Assembly (NCBI RefSeq): GCF_029227915.1
Contig: NC_079876.1
Coordinates: 12,774,001-12,838,000, forward strand
Reading direction: 5' to 3'
DNA from: Hydractinia symbiolongicarpus
Taxonomy: Eukaryota > Cnidaria > Hydrozoa > Anthoathecata > Hydractiniidae
Length of the DNA: 64,000 nt
Every line of letters starts with the position of its first letter. Within the stretch, counting starts at the first letter, position 1. The translations under genes and the position numbers were made by a program. This document shows, piece after piece, positions 32,246 to 44,500 of this stretch. The notes under the pieces were generated by a model. It was not told the origin of the DNA, did no database searches, and saw nothing but the letters and a program-made list of their open reading frames with translations.

Positions 32246-33068
32246 TTGAATGTGCGATCTGAGTCTAATGTCTCTGTGGCGGGACATCTAGTAAAGAGGA
32301 AACTAATTTTTAATTATTGATTGGTTGGCTTTTGAGTAGCTGGAAACAACTATGGAACCCTAAGTCATATTGAACTTCAAGTTTTATTAGCGATTGCTTC
32401 TTACTTTGGTTCATACAGAATTAGCACAGTGTGTGTTTACCTTAAGGTTTAGACACATCTCTCGCCTTCGATTTTTTAATTCCAAATGAATAATTCATGA
32501 AAAACGGTCTTTCACAATTCAGAGGGTAAAATTACCAAATTTTTTAAAAATATAATAAAATATCAGCCTGGCCCATGTTATTTTGGTCACTTCGGCGCGC
32601 TCCAGGTAAATATGTCACACGCGACATATTATTTCAGCCTCGCTTTAGTGCCTATCATCCACCATCCATATAAACAATCGAAGCGAGAGACTGCATGCTT
32701 TTTTTGTAAACAAGAATGAGATGTTGTTCAGTTGGTGTTAAGAAAGAAAACAAATAATTATTTATGTCTTTTATGTAAATTTGTTACAAGTAAGAATTTT
32801 TTGTCAAAATGTTAGTTGATTTTTAATCGGACAGTAGCTTTAAAGAAATGGGTTTGTTGGGGTAAGTTGAAAATATGAAAATCATAATGTTCATCATGTT
32901 TTCTTATATTACACAATCACAATATTTTCATTTCCTAGATTCCATGGTATTCTTTTTATTAAAAACCTGATGGAATCAGTAAAAGTACGCTAAAAGCATG
33001 GAATAGTTAATAAACAAACCCGTTATGTTCACTATTGTATTTGTGTTTGTGAGTTGAAGGTTGGAATA

Positions 33069-34060
33069 TCAATAGAAGTTTTGCATCGCATCACAGTTTG
33101 CCAAGGTTAATCTTCCTCTTCCGCTCAAAGACTTCCCGTCAGATAGTTTTTTCCCTAACAATAACATAATTATAATGTATTCTACAATGTCGTTTTGATA
33201 AGAATTACCTTTGTTGTCATTTATCAAGGATCTTAAACCCCAACCCATTCTTATCGTCACATGATTAGTGCACTCAGCCTTTTCAATGAAACAGAGTGGT
33301 CCATATGGAATATGATGAGCTGTCTCCATCCCCAATAAAAGGTCAATATCGCACTTCATTCAATTGCATGGATCGTTTGAACATCATCAATATCCCTTCA
33401 GATTCCATTTTTTTAAAAAAAAGCAATGAAAATGACTGGTAACCATTTTACTGTGAAACAAAGATACATTGTGATAAATACCTGAAGGCTTCCATCATGG
33501 TTGAAATAACAATCAAGTTCGTGCTGTATGTACCACTGTATATATGCCAATGTGTCTACTTCACCTCTTTTTTTCTTCCCATCCATGACTTTGCACTGTC
33601 TACAAGAGCTGCTCTTAAAAATAATATCTACCACTTGCGAAGTATTTTCCGCTATTGCTGATATAATTCCTATCTTGGCTAACCATCCTCTGCTGCTCCA
33701 CAATCCATCGAATGAAGTTGTCACAGTTTGAGTTTCTGTATCATTATTTATAATAGCTTTGGCACTTTTTGCTGCTTCTCTCATATTTTTCTGCATCAAA
33801 CTGAATGCTTTCTCCTCTATATACTTTGTGTGTTCTGAAAACGCAGGCTTACTGACAGGTTGCGATAGACCAAGGACACTGCAAAATTTTTCTAATCCTT
33901 TCCATCCTTTTCCTATGATTCTGCTTGCAAGCACACTTTTTCTATTAATATTGAAATCCTTTTCTGATTTTTCTGTTGTGTAAAATCCGCCATTGTCGAT
34001 GTGGGTGATGCAACTTTCATTTGAGCAGTTGAAGCTCGGCTTTGTTGCTAATCCCGCCCT
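33069..34060 (-). pseudogene. Mutator-like (MULE) transposase remnant
   Basis: Reading leftward from about 34056: HIDNGGFYTTE, NINRKSVLASRIIGKGW, GLEKFCSVLGL, then TTSFDGLWSSRGWLAKIG and SCRQCKVM, the pattern of the Mutator-type transposase domain (SFDGTW..RG followed by a C-x2-C pair). The reading stops at 33413. A separate stretch at 33359-33069 holds YGPLCFIEKAECTNHVTIRMG, the region that normally follows. The catalytic core is incomplete and no terminal repeats were found. The copy is dead. Confidence 0.75.
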
Positions 34061-35011
34061 AAAATTAGATTTTCCTCAACCTCTACTTTTAAAAAAGCAT
34101 TGTCTACAAACAACTTACATATTCCGATAACAGTTTTATGTTTACTATCCAAGAACTACTTTCCGTTATATCTCCGTCGTCGTCGAAGTCATTGTCCGTA
34201 TCAGAAAATTAACTTTCATCACTGCAATTATTTTCTTCCCATTTAAAGATTTTATTCTGACTTGCTGATAACTTCATCGAAGGTGTATTTTCATCGACAT
34301 CATCAAACCATGGCCCTTTACTTATTCTTCATAACCTTCGTTTAGTAGGCAAAGTTAAATTATAAGTGCTACTTTTTTTACTCTTTCTCGAAAAACGGAA
34401 AGGATTACTTTTATAACTATATTTCGACATGATTCCAATTCAATATTAAGATTTCCAATAGCATGGCACATAGCCGTATAAATGCACAGATTTTCACTTC
34501 GACTTGTTAGATAATTTTGTTTGTTATTTTTTAAAAAGATGATTACGTTTTTGTTAGGACAATTACCTACATCAGCTGGCTTCAAATTTTTGTGACCTCA
34601 GATCTCATATGCATGCTCTTTTTTTAATGATTTTTTATATGACAACATTTATATATACAATACAGTCTGAATGTAATCTACCGTGTACACGCTAATATCA
34701 CACCTTTGCAGTCGTTTGTCTTTTGTTATAATTAAATCCCTTAAAGGTTTAGCGAGTTTATATTTGCGTGTTATAAAACAATGCGCTCGCGAAGAAGTAT
34801 CGGAGCAATTATATTTATAGATGCATTGTGTAAATGTATTGATAAGCTATTCCCTTAAGTATTAGCATAAAGTAATTAAATAATAAAAATCATACGCGAA
34901 GTTTTATAATACATTGCGCGGGAATGTATTGTTGATTTAATTACTTAAAAAGATTCCAGCGCGTTTACTTTAAGAAACATATGAGAAGCATTGTTCACAA
35001 CTATTAAATGT

Positions 35012-35280
35012 CGCTTTTCGTTTATAAACTTTTAAAATGTGGTCTTAAAAAACATTTCTATCACCGCTTTTCGTTTTTAAACTTTTATAATGCAATTTAA
35101 AAAAACATTTCTATCGCTGCTTTTTGTTTATAAACTTTTAAAATGTTATCTAAAAAACATTTCTATCGCCGCTTTTCGTTTTAAAACTTTTAAAATGTGA
35201 TTTAAAAAAACATTTCAATCGCCGCTTTTTGTTTATAAAATTTTAAAATGCAATCTAAAAAAGCATTTCTATCGCCGCAG
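35012..35280 (+). repeat. 53-bp minisatellite, 5 copies
   Basis: The word CGCTTTT(C/T)G recurs at 35012, 35065, 35118, 35170 and 35223, and the array closes at 35276. The unit also holds AAACTTTTAAAATG and AAAAACATTTCTATCGC. Confidence 0.9.
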
Positions 35281-35883
35281 ACAAATTTAACTTTTTCAGA
35301 CAAATGACATTTCATAAAAATACCTGAAACAAACAAATTAACTTTAATGAAAGACTTTTTTGAAAAGAAAAAAAATTAAATTATACTGGCTATAAAAATC
35401 GTGGAGCTCGCGAAAATAATCGTGGGACACACAATCCTTCGTGGAGATATATTTAATTACTGCAATTAAAAATTTGAAAGGAGTTCGCGCAAAATAGATT
35501 GCTAAAATTGATCTTGAAACCTATTGTGATTAAACAATCGATCGCGTGGGGTCATTGTTTATTAGCGAGGCAAAAAAAACAAAAGCTATCGCAATGTTAT
35601 TGTTCTGTGTAACTATTCATACATATATTACAAAGTATAAACTATCTAAAAAATATTATTATGTATATTTTAATACGGGAGTTCCATATTATGCATAGTG
35701 TTTACAAAAAATATGCTCAACTCATTTTGCACATATTTCCTTGAGCACCTTCAAATATTTTCATGGAATATAAATTATTTTTTCTATATGTCATGAATTT
35801 TTTGCAAAAAACCTCAAAAAAAACTTTACAGTAACCCTAACTTGCATTTTTTATTTTTAATATCAATTTTCAGCCAACTATCA

Positions 35884-36130
35884 TCATCATTCATTCATCG
35901 TTCTCGGCTTAACGTCCATGCTAGCATGGGTTGGACGGGGTATATTAATGACCCTCTTCTAATCTGATCTAGACTGTGTTCGATGTAAACTCAACTTCCT
36001 CTGTATCAAGTTTGTCCTTATAACCTTCTGCCAAGTCTTTCTTGGTCTGCCTCTGGGCTTTGCCCCAGGAACTATCAAGTCTCTACACTTTTTTACCCAA
36101 TTATCCTCCTCCATTCTTTCCAAGAACTAT
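35884..36130 (-). mobile_element. 3' end of a non-LTR retrotransposon
   Basis: About 245 bases nearly identical to the 3' part of the larger LINE copy at 49813-50060 (from the ATC-repeat tail through TCTCGGCTTAACGTCC and CATGCTAGCATGGGTTGGAC). It is 5'-truncated. Confidence 0.85.
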
Positions 36131-36812
36131 AAAAAGATAATTCACATATAAGATTTACTTTAAAACAGGGTAACTATTTAATTAGCAGGGTATCAGCCAA
36201 TTCTCACATTGATATTTCCTCAATACAATCGTGCCAAATTTTAGACTTTGTGCTTGTCATAACACTCTCCTCTTTTATGCTTTTTTTTAATTTTACAAAA
36301 GGAATGTTGATTGCGAAGTCTTTTATGAATAAATTTGTTTTTGAATTTCACTTTGATAGGAAAAAGTGTTGAATAATCTTCCAGACCAAGTGACCTGTGA
36401 TGAAAGTCTGCTTTCGTTTTAGACTTTCATCTCTAATGTATTTGGCAAATTCTAATGGAGATCACTTTTTAACTTTTTAATTTTCTTTTTTATTGAGCTG
36501 AAACAATCCACCAGCTATAGGTTTTGTGATTTTCTGGGCTACTTTAAATATTTATTATTATTATTATTTAAGCAGATGCTCATTTTTCAGTGCTGCTTAT
36601 TGCTTACTAACTACAACCTGTTAGTGTGTGTTATTGCTCTTTAGCACCAGGTGAGGACCAAGTTTTAACTTTTATCTCCTCCTTTATACCGCCACACTTT
36701 AAGTAAAGTTTAAATCTCCATTAAGACACCTATTTACTATGCATGTTCTTACAATTTAAATATGCTAAATAGTTCTATGTTTTTTTTTCTTTAGTTTAAA
36801 ATTAAACATAAA

Positions 36813-39800
36813 ATGGGAAAAGTTCCTACTCCTGGACATAAGAAACGCAACAAACTGATCCTTTCGTTTGATGACAGTGCACGGAAGTAAGTTATGATTT
36901 ATCATCCTAAAAGTGGATTGCCTTTATTAAAAGGTTCCACCACCTACGTTTAGTAAATCTAGTTTGTATATTTTAAAGTTTTATAGTTAAATTTTGCTAA
37001 ACAGCTTTTTTCATTTAATCTATTTCACCTGTACCTTTGTCTTGTCTAAAAGCTTTTTTTGTGTGGAATTTTATGCTTTGTTTGCAACCGCATACACACA
37101 GGCAGCAGCTTTTAACAAAAAATAAGAGTAACACTTTTTACCATACGTGATGCATCTATATTAAATAAAACCTGGCAAAATTTTTGTAAACACAGCTCCA
37201 AGCATCAGTACTTGGCAATTAGAAAGGCTGTTAAGTGAGATCAGGCTTGTAATTTATTTAAGAGAATATTTAACTGGTTTTCGAAAGAGGCGGCAACAAA
37301 GAAAAGAAAAAGCTCAAACTGAAATCGAGAAAAAACTGAAAAACAAAATCAGACAAGAAAGAACCAAAGTAAGCAAATTCTATTTTCATCCTTGTATATG
37401 CTGAGTTTCATAGCGCATCTAAAGTATGTTTTTCTCATCCTGTTTAAACGTAAACAGTGTATGATAAATGCTTAAATTCACCTTAATCATGATTTAAAAC
37501 AAAAACAAATTTAAAGCAAATAGATTCATAACGTACTAGAAATCTTGTTGTTATGAAGTGAGTTTAAGAATTTAATACAGGATGCAAACATTATTTTGTT
37601 ATTTCTTAGCTGTCTAAAATTATGTTTGCATTAAAAATATTTAGCCTATTCATGTGAAATTCACAATCTGATGCTTTGGATTTTTTTTAAATTTTTATAT
37701 TTTTATATTCAACTATTTACTTACTGGTACTTTCACGTTTTCGAATTCACAAAATTAAATTCCTACAAAAAAGTTTTGAACTTGATTCATCTCTATAATA
37801 ATAGCCATCATCTACCTGTTTGTCTGTCTGTTACAGGAAACATGAAATGTAATACCCTGTGGATTTTTTCATGGGTTGACGACTAGTTAAAATAAAATCT
37901 TCCAAAATGTAAAGTTTTTAATAATACTCAGTTACAAATCATCATATTGTTGAAACATTTTGCGAATGGCCTGATTCTCACAAATTTTTCAAAATTTTCA
38001 GGCACAAGTACTCTGAAATAGAAAGTATGATACTGCAGTCATATGGTTATTTCTAGTGTGAATTTCTTATTTATTTATTTAGAAGCGAAAAGCAAATCAA
38101 GATAAAATTAATGATATTTTACAAGGAATTCGTAAGATTTTTAATATAATTTATTGGGGATGCTTCCTAAACAAATTTTCACGCAATGATTTTTTACAAG
38201 AATCCTAGCTTGAAGAGAAAAAATGTTAAGAAATTGATTGTCTAAAAAGTGATTAGAAAGCTTATCTCACTGTCTAAAGCCACCCTTTTGTTTGTTTTCA
38301 AATCAAACAACATTGTGTTTTTTTTGGTAAAGTTGCGAGTTTATGTAGTGTCACGCAACCACAAATTAAGCCTTACAAGTTCTATGAGTGCAAGAATCTT
38401 ATTATTTTTTCTGGAAAATGTGTTTTTTGTAATCCGATCTAATTTTCTTTAAAATACATTCCACTTTTTTGTTTAGGCATGCCATACGACAATATGAACA
38501 CAACATCCGAGCAATGTGAGAAAGTTGATTTTGGTACACACGAGGTCACGATAAAAACAGATATTGATTTCGCGGAAACAGGGTTGATTATGGCACAATC
38601 TAAGGTTAACTTTAGGATTTTTTACAAGATGTTTGTTTGTTTATTTGTGCTGTTTTGAATTTTAACTAAGCAGCTTCATACGTAAAACAGAAACTGATTT
38701 AATTTTTTTTCTCAATTACACGTTCATAGCTCCTTTGGGTATATATACTCTACAGTGCTAAACACGTCCTAGAATCTCCCAAATAACCTAAAATTAGACC
38801 TTAAAATGTTGATTTCTTCTAAAATGATCATTCGTTATTTTATTTTATTTTTGAATAGTAACTTTTTATTATTACAAAAAAATGAGGTTCATGTTTTTTT
38901 TGACATTGAAACAAGAAAAGACTTCAGACAATTAATTCTGATATATAATAGTAAAGCACGATTTACTTGTTACGTGGTGTCATTCGTAAAGAGTGAGCCA
39001 ATGACATAAATTTTTAGGATTTACGTACAGGGCACTTTTGTTACACTCATAAGCGCAAGAAATGCACACATAAAATTTGGTACTTGTTACAATAATACCA
39101 CTGGGTTTGTTTACAAAAGAGAACAGCCTCGACGTTGTTTGATGTTGTTCTTACAGGTAGCTTAGCTACCCTATTGCTAGATTTAGGATTAAACTAGCAT
39201 TTATTACTTAATACTCAGTAAAATAGGACAAGTTTGAATATTAAACTTTTTCACTATAGCTAGCTGACTAAAGTATGAAAGGACAAGACTGGGCTTTTTA
39301 GCTGGGTTAAAAGTCAAAACTTAAGAGGAAAATTACATCACAGTTTTTAAAACTATATTACACATGTTTGAGAACACCTCCTGGGGAAATTCATTGTTCA
39401 TCAAGTTACCCCATATGGGTAATATGGAAGATTTCTTCATAAAAAACATCAGAAACTTTTTCATGTGGATTACTTTAACATTAACAAAAATTAAAAAATT
39501 TAAAGATAAACTTTTGCGATTTTGTTATTTATTAGTTTTCAAATTTCTCGCTGAAAAGTTTTAAGGTTTAAAACCCATGTTCCACAGTAACTTTTCGTCC
39601 TTATTCTAATGTCATGTCATATTCATGTAAATCCAATGATCTAAGCCACGATTCCTTAGCTTCCAACGCGTCTCGTTCACAAGTTTTACCGCTAGCCAAT
39701 ATGATTGACAACGTCGAGGAACCCTTGGTAATTTTGAAAAAATGTGGCTCTGCCTTACGATTTTCAGATTTTTGCTGCTGATATCAGCATATCTTAGCCC

Positions 39801-40384
39801 TCGAGTGCCACACCTCCGTATATATAGGAGTTAATTATCTTTAATTATTAGTAACTTCATTCCTCCTTTAAAACTTTCTAAAATATGGAACAGTTTTTAT
39901 ACCTTTTTTAGTGCTTTCTCCTTAAATTTCACCTAAGAACCTCCGAACCTTCTTCTAAAATCCCTGAATATTATGAATTTAAAAAACTTTGACCACTTGG
40001 TTATTTGGCATGTATAGCGGCAGTTTTTTAGTATTTGAAATGGGCATTGTTTTTATTTGTGCAGTGTTTTTTTAAAAATATTAGTTTGTTGTTCTTTATA
40101 CTGCTCCTGGAATAACCTAAATGTTGAATGATGTGTTATATACACATTGTAGAACTAGCTATAAGTTCCCTGACCCTCTTTGTTTGTTTTATTTTTATTT
40201 TAACATTGAATTTATTGATTGATGTTTCTGTGATTATCTTTAGAATGATGAAGTTACACCAGCAAGTTCTAAGCTAAAAGAAGTCAAGAAAAAAGAAAAA
40301 CCAGTGAAAAAGATGCACAAAGAAAAACCAGTGAGAAAGATAAACAAATATAAAGGTGGAAAAGTTAGAAGGAAGAAAAAATGA
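36813..40384 (+). CDS. NOL12: Nucleolar protein 12 (Rrp17 family)
   Basis: Small basic nucleolar RNA-binding protein, needed for 5' processing of large-subunit rRNA precursors in yeast (Rrp17) and in human cells. Exons 36813-36886, 37263-37368, 38083-38131, 38477-38604 and 40244-40384, in agreeing phases, give 165 residues. ATG at 36813 starts MGKVPTPGHKKRN; the LILSFDDSARKEYLTGFRKRR string is the family signature at the N-terminus. A Lys/Glu/Gln-rich helix follows (EKAQTEIEKKLKNKIRQER). The next exon has YDN...THEVTIKTDIDF, matching the conserved VTVTTI block. The C-terminus is Lys-rich (KEKPVKK twice, GGKVRRKKK). It is shorter than human NOL12 (213). An acceptor at 36794 shows a 5' untranslated exon upstream. 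Confidence 0.88.
37790..37886 (+). repeat. Copy of the TCTCTATAATAATAGC dispersed repeat
   Basis: Shares start (TCTCTATAATAATAGCC) and end (ATGGGTTGACGACTAG) with the copies at 10313-10569 and 41398-41524. Lies in NOL12 intron 2. Confidence 0.7.
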
Positions 40385-41593
40385 GTTGTAGATTTAAATC
40401 TTGGGTCATAGATTTAAACCCAGACTTGATAAATAGGGATATCAACAGCTTGATTGTGAAGCAAGAATTAAAAACACGTTGGTGTTGAAAATGTTGCACT
40501 GAGAAGTCATGAACACAAATTAAAAATGTTTGATCAACTTCTGCTGCAACTGTGCAGAATATTTATTTGGAAAGTTTGTAAAGGACATTATTGTTTTTAT
40601 CTTTTCCATTTTCTTGGTTGACATTGAGTAATTTTCTCATTTGTTTACGTTTTCGTATGTAAATACTAGCTACCTGGTATCTTGTGTTTTTTTTCATCAC
40701 TTTAAAATAATAATGATGTTTCATGTCTGATATTTTTTTTTATGAAATATCTGTTCAACTTATTGACCAGCAAGGACTTAAAGGGGCTACGAACCGGTTA
40801 AAATACTCACATTCCGTATATCCCGCTCCCATATTAAATATACAAACGCGTTTTGCGCAATGAACAGACTCGCTGGTTCAATAATTTTTTTTGAAAAGTA
40901 AAGAAATATTTCAGCGAGTCTCATTCCGGATGGGAACATGACCAACGCTGGAGAAGATAAAAATTCTAAATTCGAGTCTGTAAAATACATACATGCCTGA
41001 AAAATAGCCAGTTTGTTTTTCGCCGCCATCAGTTCGACTTTCGTGGAATTCACTAAAATCGAAAACCAACAGCCGTTCCGTTGCCCCTTTAAGTTTGGTA
41101 AATTTATTGTAGGAGAAGAAAAAGGGGTCTTCTTTATAAGAAACATAGATTTTTATGGTAAAAAGTTTATGGTAAAATGAATTAAAATTTGGTGTTAGTT
41201 ATCAACAATATACTGTTTAGGTTTAATGACTTTTGATAGTTGACTGTGATATAAACTTTTATTTTAAGTCTTCAATTTATGTTCGGATATATATCAACAT
41301 TTTTATTGGTAGAGATTTAAATTGTTAACGGAAATTGTGTTTTAAAAAATGAAGTATTGTGTTTAGCACCTGGAAGGCCTGCTACGGAGATGGACTATCT
41401 CTTTAATAATAGCCATATTCTGTGTGTTCAAAATGGCTGTTGGTAGCTTCATTCCAGGTTCCACACAGAGTTAATAATTTGCTGACATGTGGCCCCATTG
41501 ATTTTTCCACGGGTAAGCGACTAGAACATTAATAATATCTATACATTACTTGTTTAGCCAAAAAGTTTAAAACAACATGTTGATCAAATAAAG
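40385..41593. other. Intergenic region NOL12 to zinc-finger gene
   Basis: No gene supported; the minus-strand frame at 40787-41146 has no recognisable content. It contains one dispersed-repeat copy at 41398-41524 (TCTCTTTAATAATAGCC to ACGGGTAAGCGACTAG), about 70 bases before the start codon of the zinc-finger gene. Confidence 0.5.
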
Positions 41594-44500
41594 ATGAAAA
41601 CAAACGAAGGAGGAGAAGGAGGAGCGTTACAAGACGAGAGCAAAGCTGATGTACTAAGGTATGAAGATCTGAAAGAAAGAAGTGGTCAGATTGCTGAAGA
41701 TCAAATTAAAGTTGAAGAAGACTTGGATGATGTTGAGTGTGACCAAGGCGGACAACAGAACACTGAGAACAATGTTCCAATAAACACCGTCTACCAAAAA
41801 GATAGAGAGATCGAAAATTCGGAGCAAAACGATGAAGAGATGGGTAATAAAGAACAAGACGACGGAGAGTTAAATAATGCAGAGCAAAACAATGGAGAGG
41901 TGAATGATGCAGAGCAAGGCGATGGAGAGATGAATTCTGCAGAGCAAGACGATGGAGAGATAAATAATGCAGAGCAAGCCGATGGAGAGATGAATTCTGC
42001 AGAGCAAGAAGATGGAGACAATACGACTGTGTTGTTAGTGGAAGTAAATCTATCAAAAGAAGACGGATCATCAGAAGCTGTAACTTTAGAACTTCTATGC
42101 CCCAGCTCTCTCGTGGTTGAAGAATCAGAGGTATATAGAATTTTTCAGGCATGTGAGAAAAGTGAGACCCGATACCCAATACCCTGACATCAACACCTGA
42201 GACCCAATACCCTGATATTTTCTTTTAATATATATTTTTTTTAATATAAACAATAATAAAACACATTTTATATGCATGTTTCTTCGTTACACGGAAATAT
42301 TTGTTGCACGTAATATGCGAATATGGTGCTGGCTCAACAATAGTTTTATATCGCTAGAAACTACAATGAAACTAGCATCAAAAAAATTTTGACTGAATTT
42401 TTTCTCTATAACCATACCAAGTTGATACATTTTCGTGGGTGTAGTTGAGAAGGAACAAGACAATAACCATTGTCTGTTCTCGCAGGTGGTGCTGGTTTAT
42501 TCACTGTTGTTGAAGGTGGAATATGTTGCCTTGATGCTACTGTTGAAGATGTTTGTATTGAAGGCGCAGATACTATTGCGTTGAATATGAAGTAGTCGGT
42601 GAAGCCGTTAAAACAATAGTAGGCTGCGATAACGGTATTAAATTGGTAATTGGAACCTTTTTGACGTTAGCTGGCCCTTTTCTTCTACAAGTCGCTTTGT
42701 TTTTTTTTTTCCCGCGTTTTTCTCTTTAGAAAAGTCTACTAAGTTTCTCATATTTTTTTCGCTATGCTTCAAAAAGGTTTGACCAAATTTAACTTGCATG
42801 CAATGCAGACAGTATGCGTGTATATTTCAAAACTTTTAAACCGAAACCAAATTAGAATGTTCTCTTCTTGTTCATTCCAACTGTGAATGGTTGTTCTTCA
42901 TTTTTAGCATTTTTCACATCATATGTATCGCCAAATCCTTTAACGGAAGGTACGCCTTGCTTCGAATAAACCAACATATCATCTCTGATATTTTATGTTG
43001 AAAAAATAAGAAATTAATGAGAAAAAATTAGGATTTTTATTAAAATAAAACATCGCCGAAAAAAAAATTATGAATAAAAATTCAGGGTATCTGGTCTCAG
43101 GTATCGGTGCCAGGGTATTGGGTCTCGGGTATCACATAGGGTATCAGGTTCCACTTTTCTCATATGCCAATTTTTCAGAGTCCTTTGGTGTTTCGATTTG
43201 ATGATATATTTGTAGACATCTACATTTCAACTTAGTTTTGTCCGTTAAAATTATGATTTTTTTTCTCTGAGAGAGAGAGCTTGTCTTTTTCAGGCTGTTG
43301 TCGGATCATGAGTCAGGTTTATTTCCACAGGAAGCCAACATGTAGTTGTTGTTATTGAAAACTAAAGTAGTCCATCATATGAATTATTTTAACGATGCTC
43401 CACCCTTGTACCTTAATAAGGAAATTAATTTTCGCAAATTTCGTAAGTTTTTGTCATTTTCGCAAAAATGAATTAACGCAGAAATTATAAGTAAATTTGT
43501 AAAAATTCTTCTCCTAATTTGGCTAGGCGGATATTAATGCAATGTATATATACATGCTGTGTGGGCTGTATATATGCTGTGCGGACTGTTTTTATGCTGT
43601 CAAGGCTGTATAAATGCTTTGCGGACTGTATATATGCCGTGCGGGCTGTATATATGCTGTACGTACTGTATATATGCCGTGCGGGCTGTATATATGCCGT
43701 GCGAGCTGTATATATGCCGTGCAGGCTGTATACATGCTGTGTGAGCTGTATATATGCCGTGCAGGCTGTATACATGCTGTGTGAGCTGTATATATGCTGT
43801 GCAGGCTGTTTATATGCTGTACAGGCTGTATATATGCCGCACAGGCTGTATATATGCTGACATATATAGCGCATGTCGGCAACTTGACAATGCCGGATTA
43901 ACGTATGAAGTAAATTTGAAATATAATACAGTTAACTCTCCGTGATTCGAATTCCCACGGAAAAAGTTTTTTTGTTCGAATTATAGAAAGATTTGAATTA
44001 TAGAAAGTCCGGGGGGCTTCCACCGAGTCAGGGAAATCAGGGAAAGTCAGGGACTTTTATCTGATTCATTTTTGGGGAAAGTCACAGAATTTTTTGTCTT
44101 TTAACTTGACTTACACTGATAGAACTTTACTGACAGGTTCTGTTAGTCATTCAGTGGAACTAACATACTCTTGACCATTTTATGTAGTATATGGATTAAA
44201 GCTCTATCAATACGGTAAGTTATGTTGCGACAAATACGGTTTAAACGGTTTTAGATAATTTGTTTTTTTCTTTGGCTGTAGAATTCTTGAAAAAGTCAGG
44301 GAAAGTCAGCGAATTTGACCTCAAAAAGTCAGGGAAAGTCAGGAAATTTGATACCATATTTTCGGTGAAAACCCTGAAGTCTCTGGAATTCAAACGTTCA
44401 GCTTCAGAGATTGATAAATTCGAATTAGAGAGAGAAATTACGTTAATTTCAAAATCTAAAAATTTTTTCAATCTTTATTTTCATACTTTACATAAAAAAG

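Larger units (their letters stand above)
34100..36790. other. Intergenic region upstream of NOL12
   Basis: AT-rich; holds the 53-bp satellite (35012-35280) and a LINE tail (35884-36130), listed separately. Otherwise nothing recognised. The 5' non-coding exon(s) and promoter of NOL12 must lie here, since the exon at 36795 begins with an acceptor. Confidence 0.6.

Noticed and set aside
41706-42179. 157-codon minus-strand frame rich in Leu/His/Ser
   Set aside because: Shadow of the acidic 30-bp coding repeat of the zinc-finger gene.
43541-43860. CRISPR-like regular repeats
   Set aside because: There are no unique spacers; the 20-base units abut each other, and the setting is a eukaryotic intron.
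43485-43945. Several long open frames on both strands (Cys/Tyr- and Ile-rich repeats)
   Set aside because: They only read through the 20-bp minisatellite; all frames of a stop-free repeat stay open.
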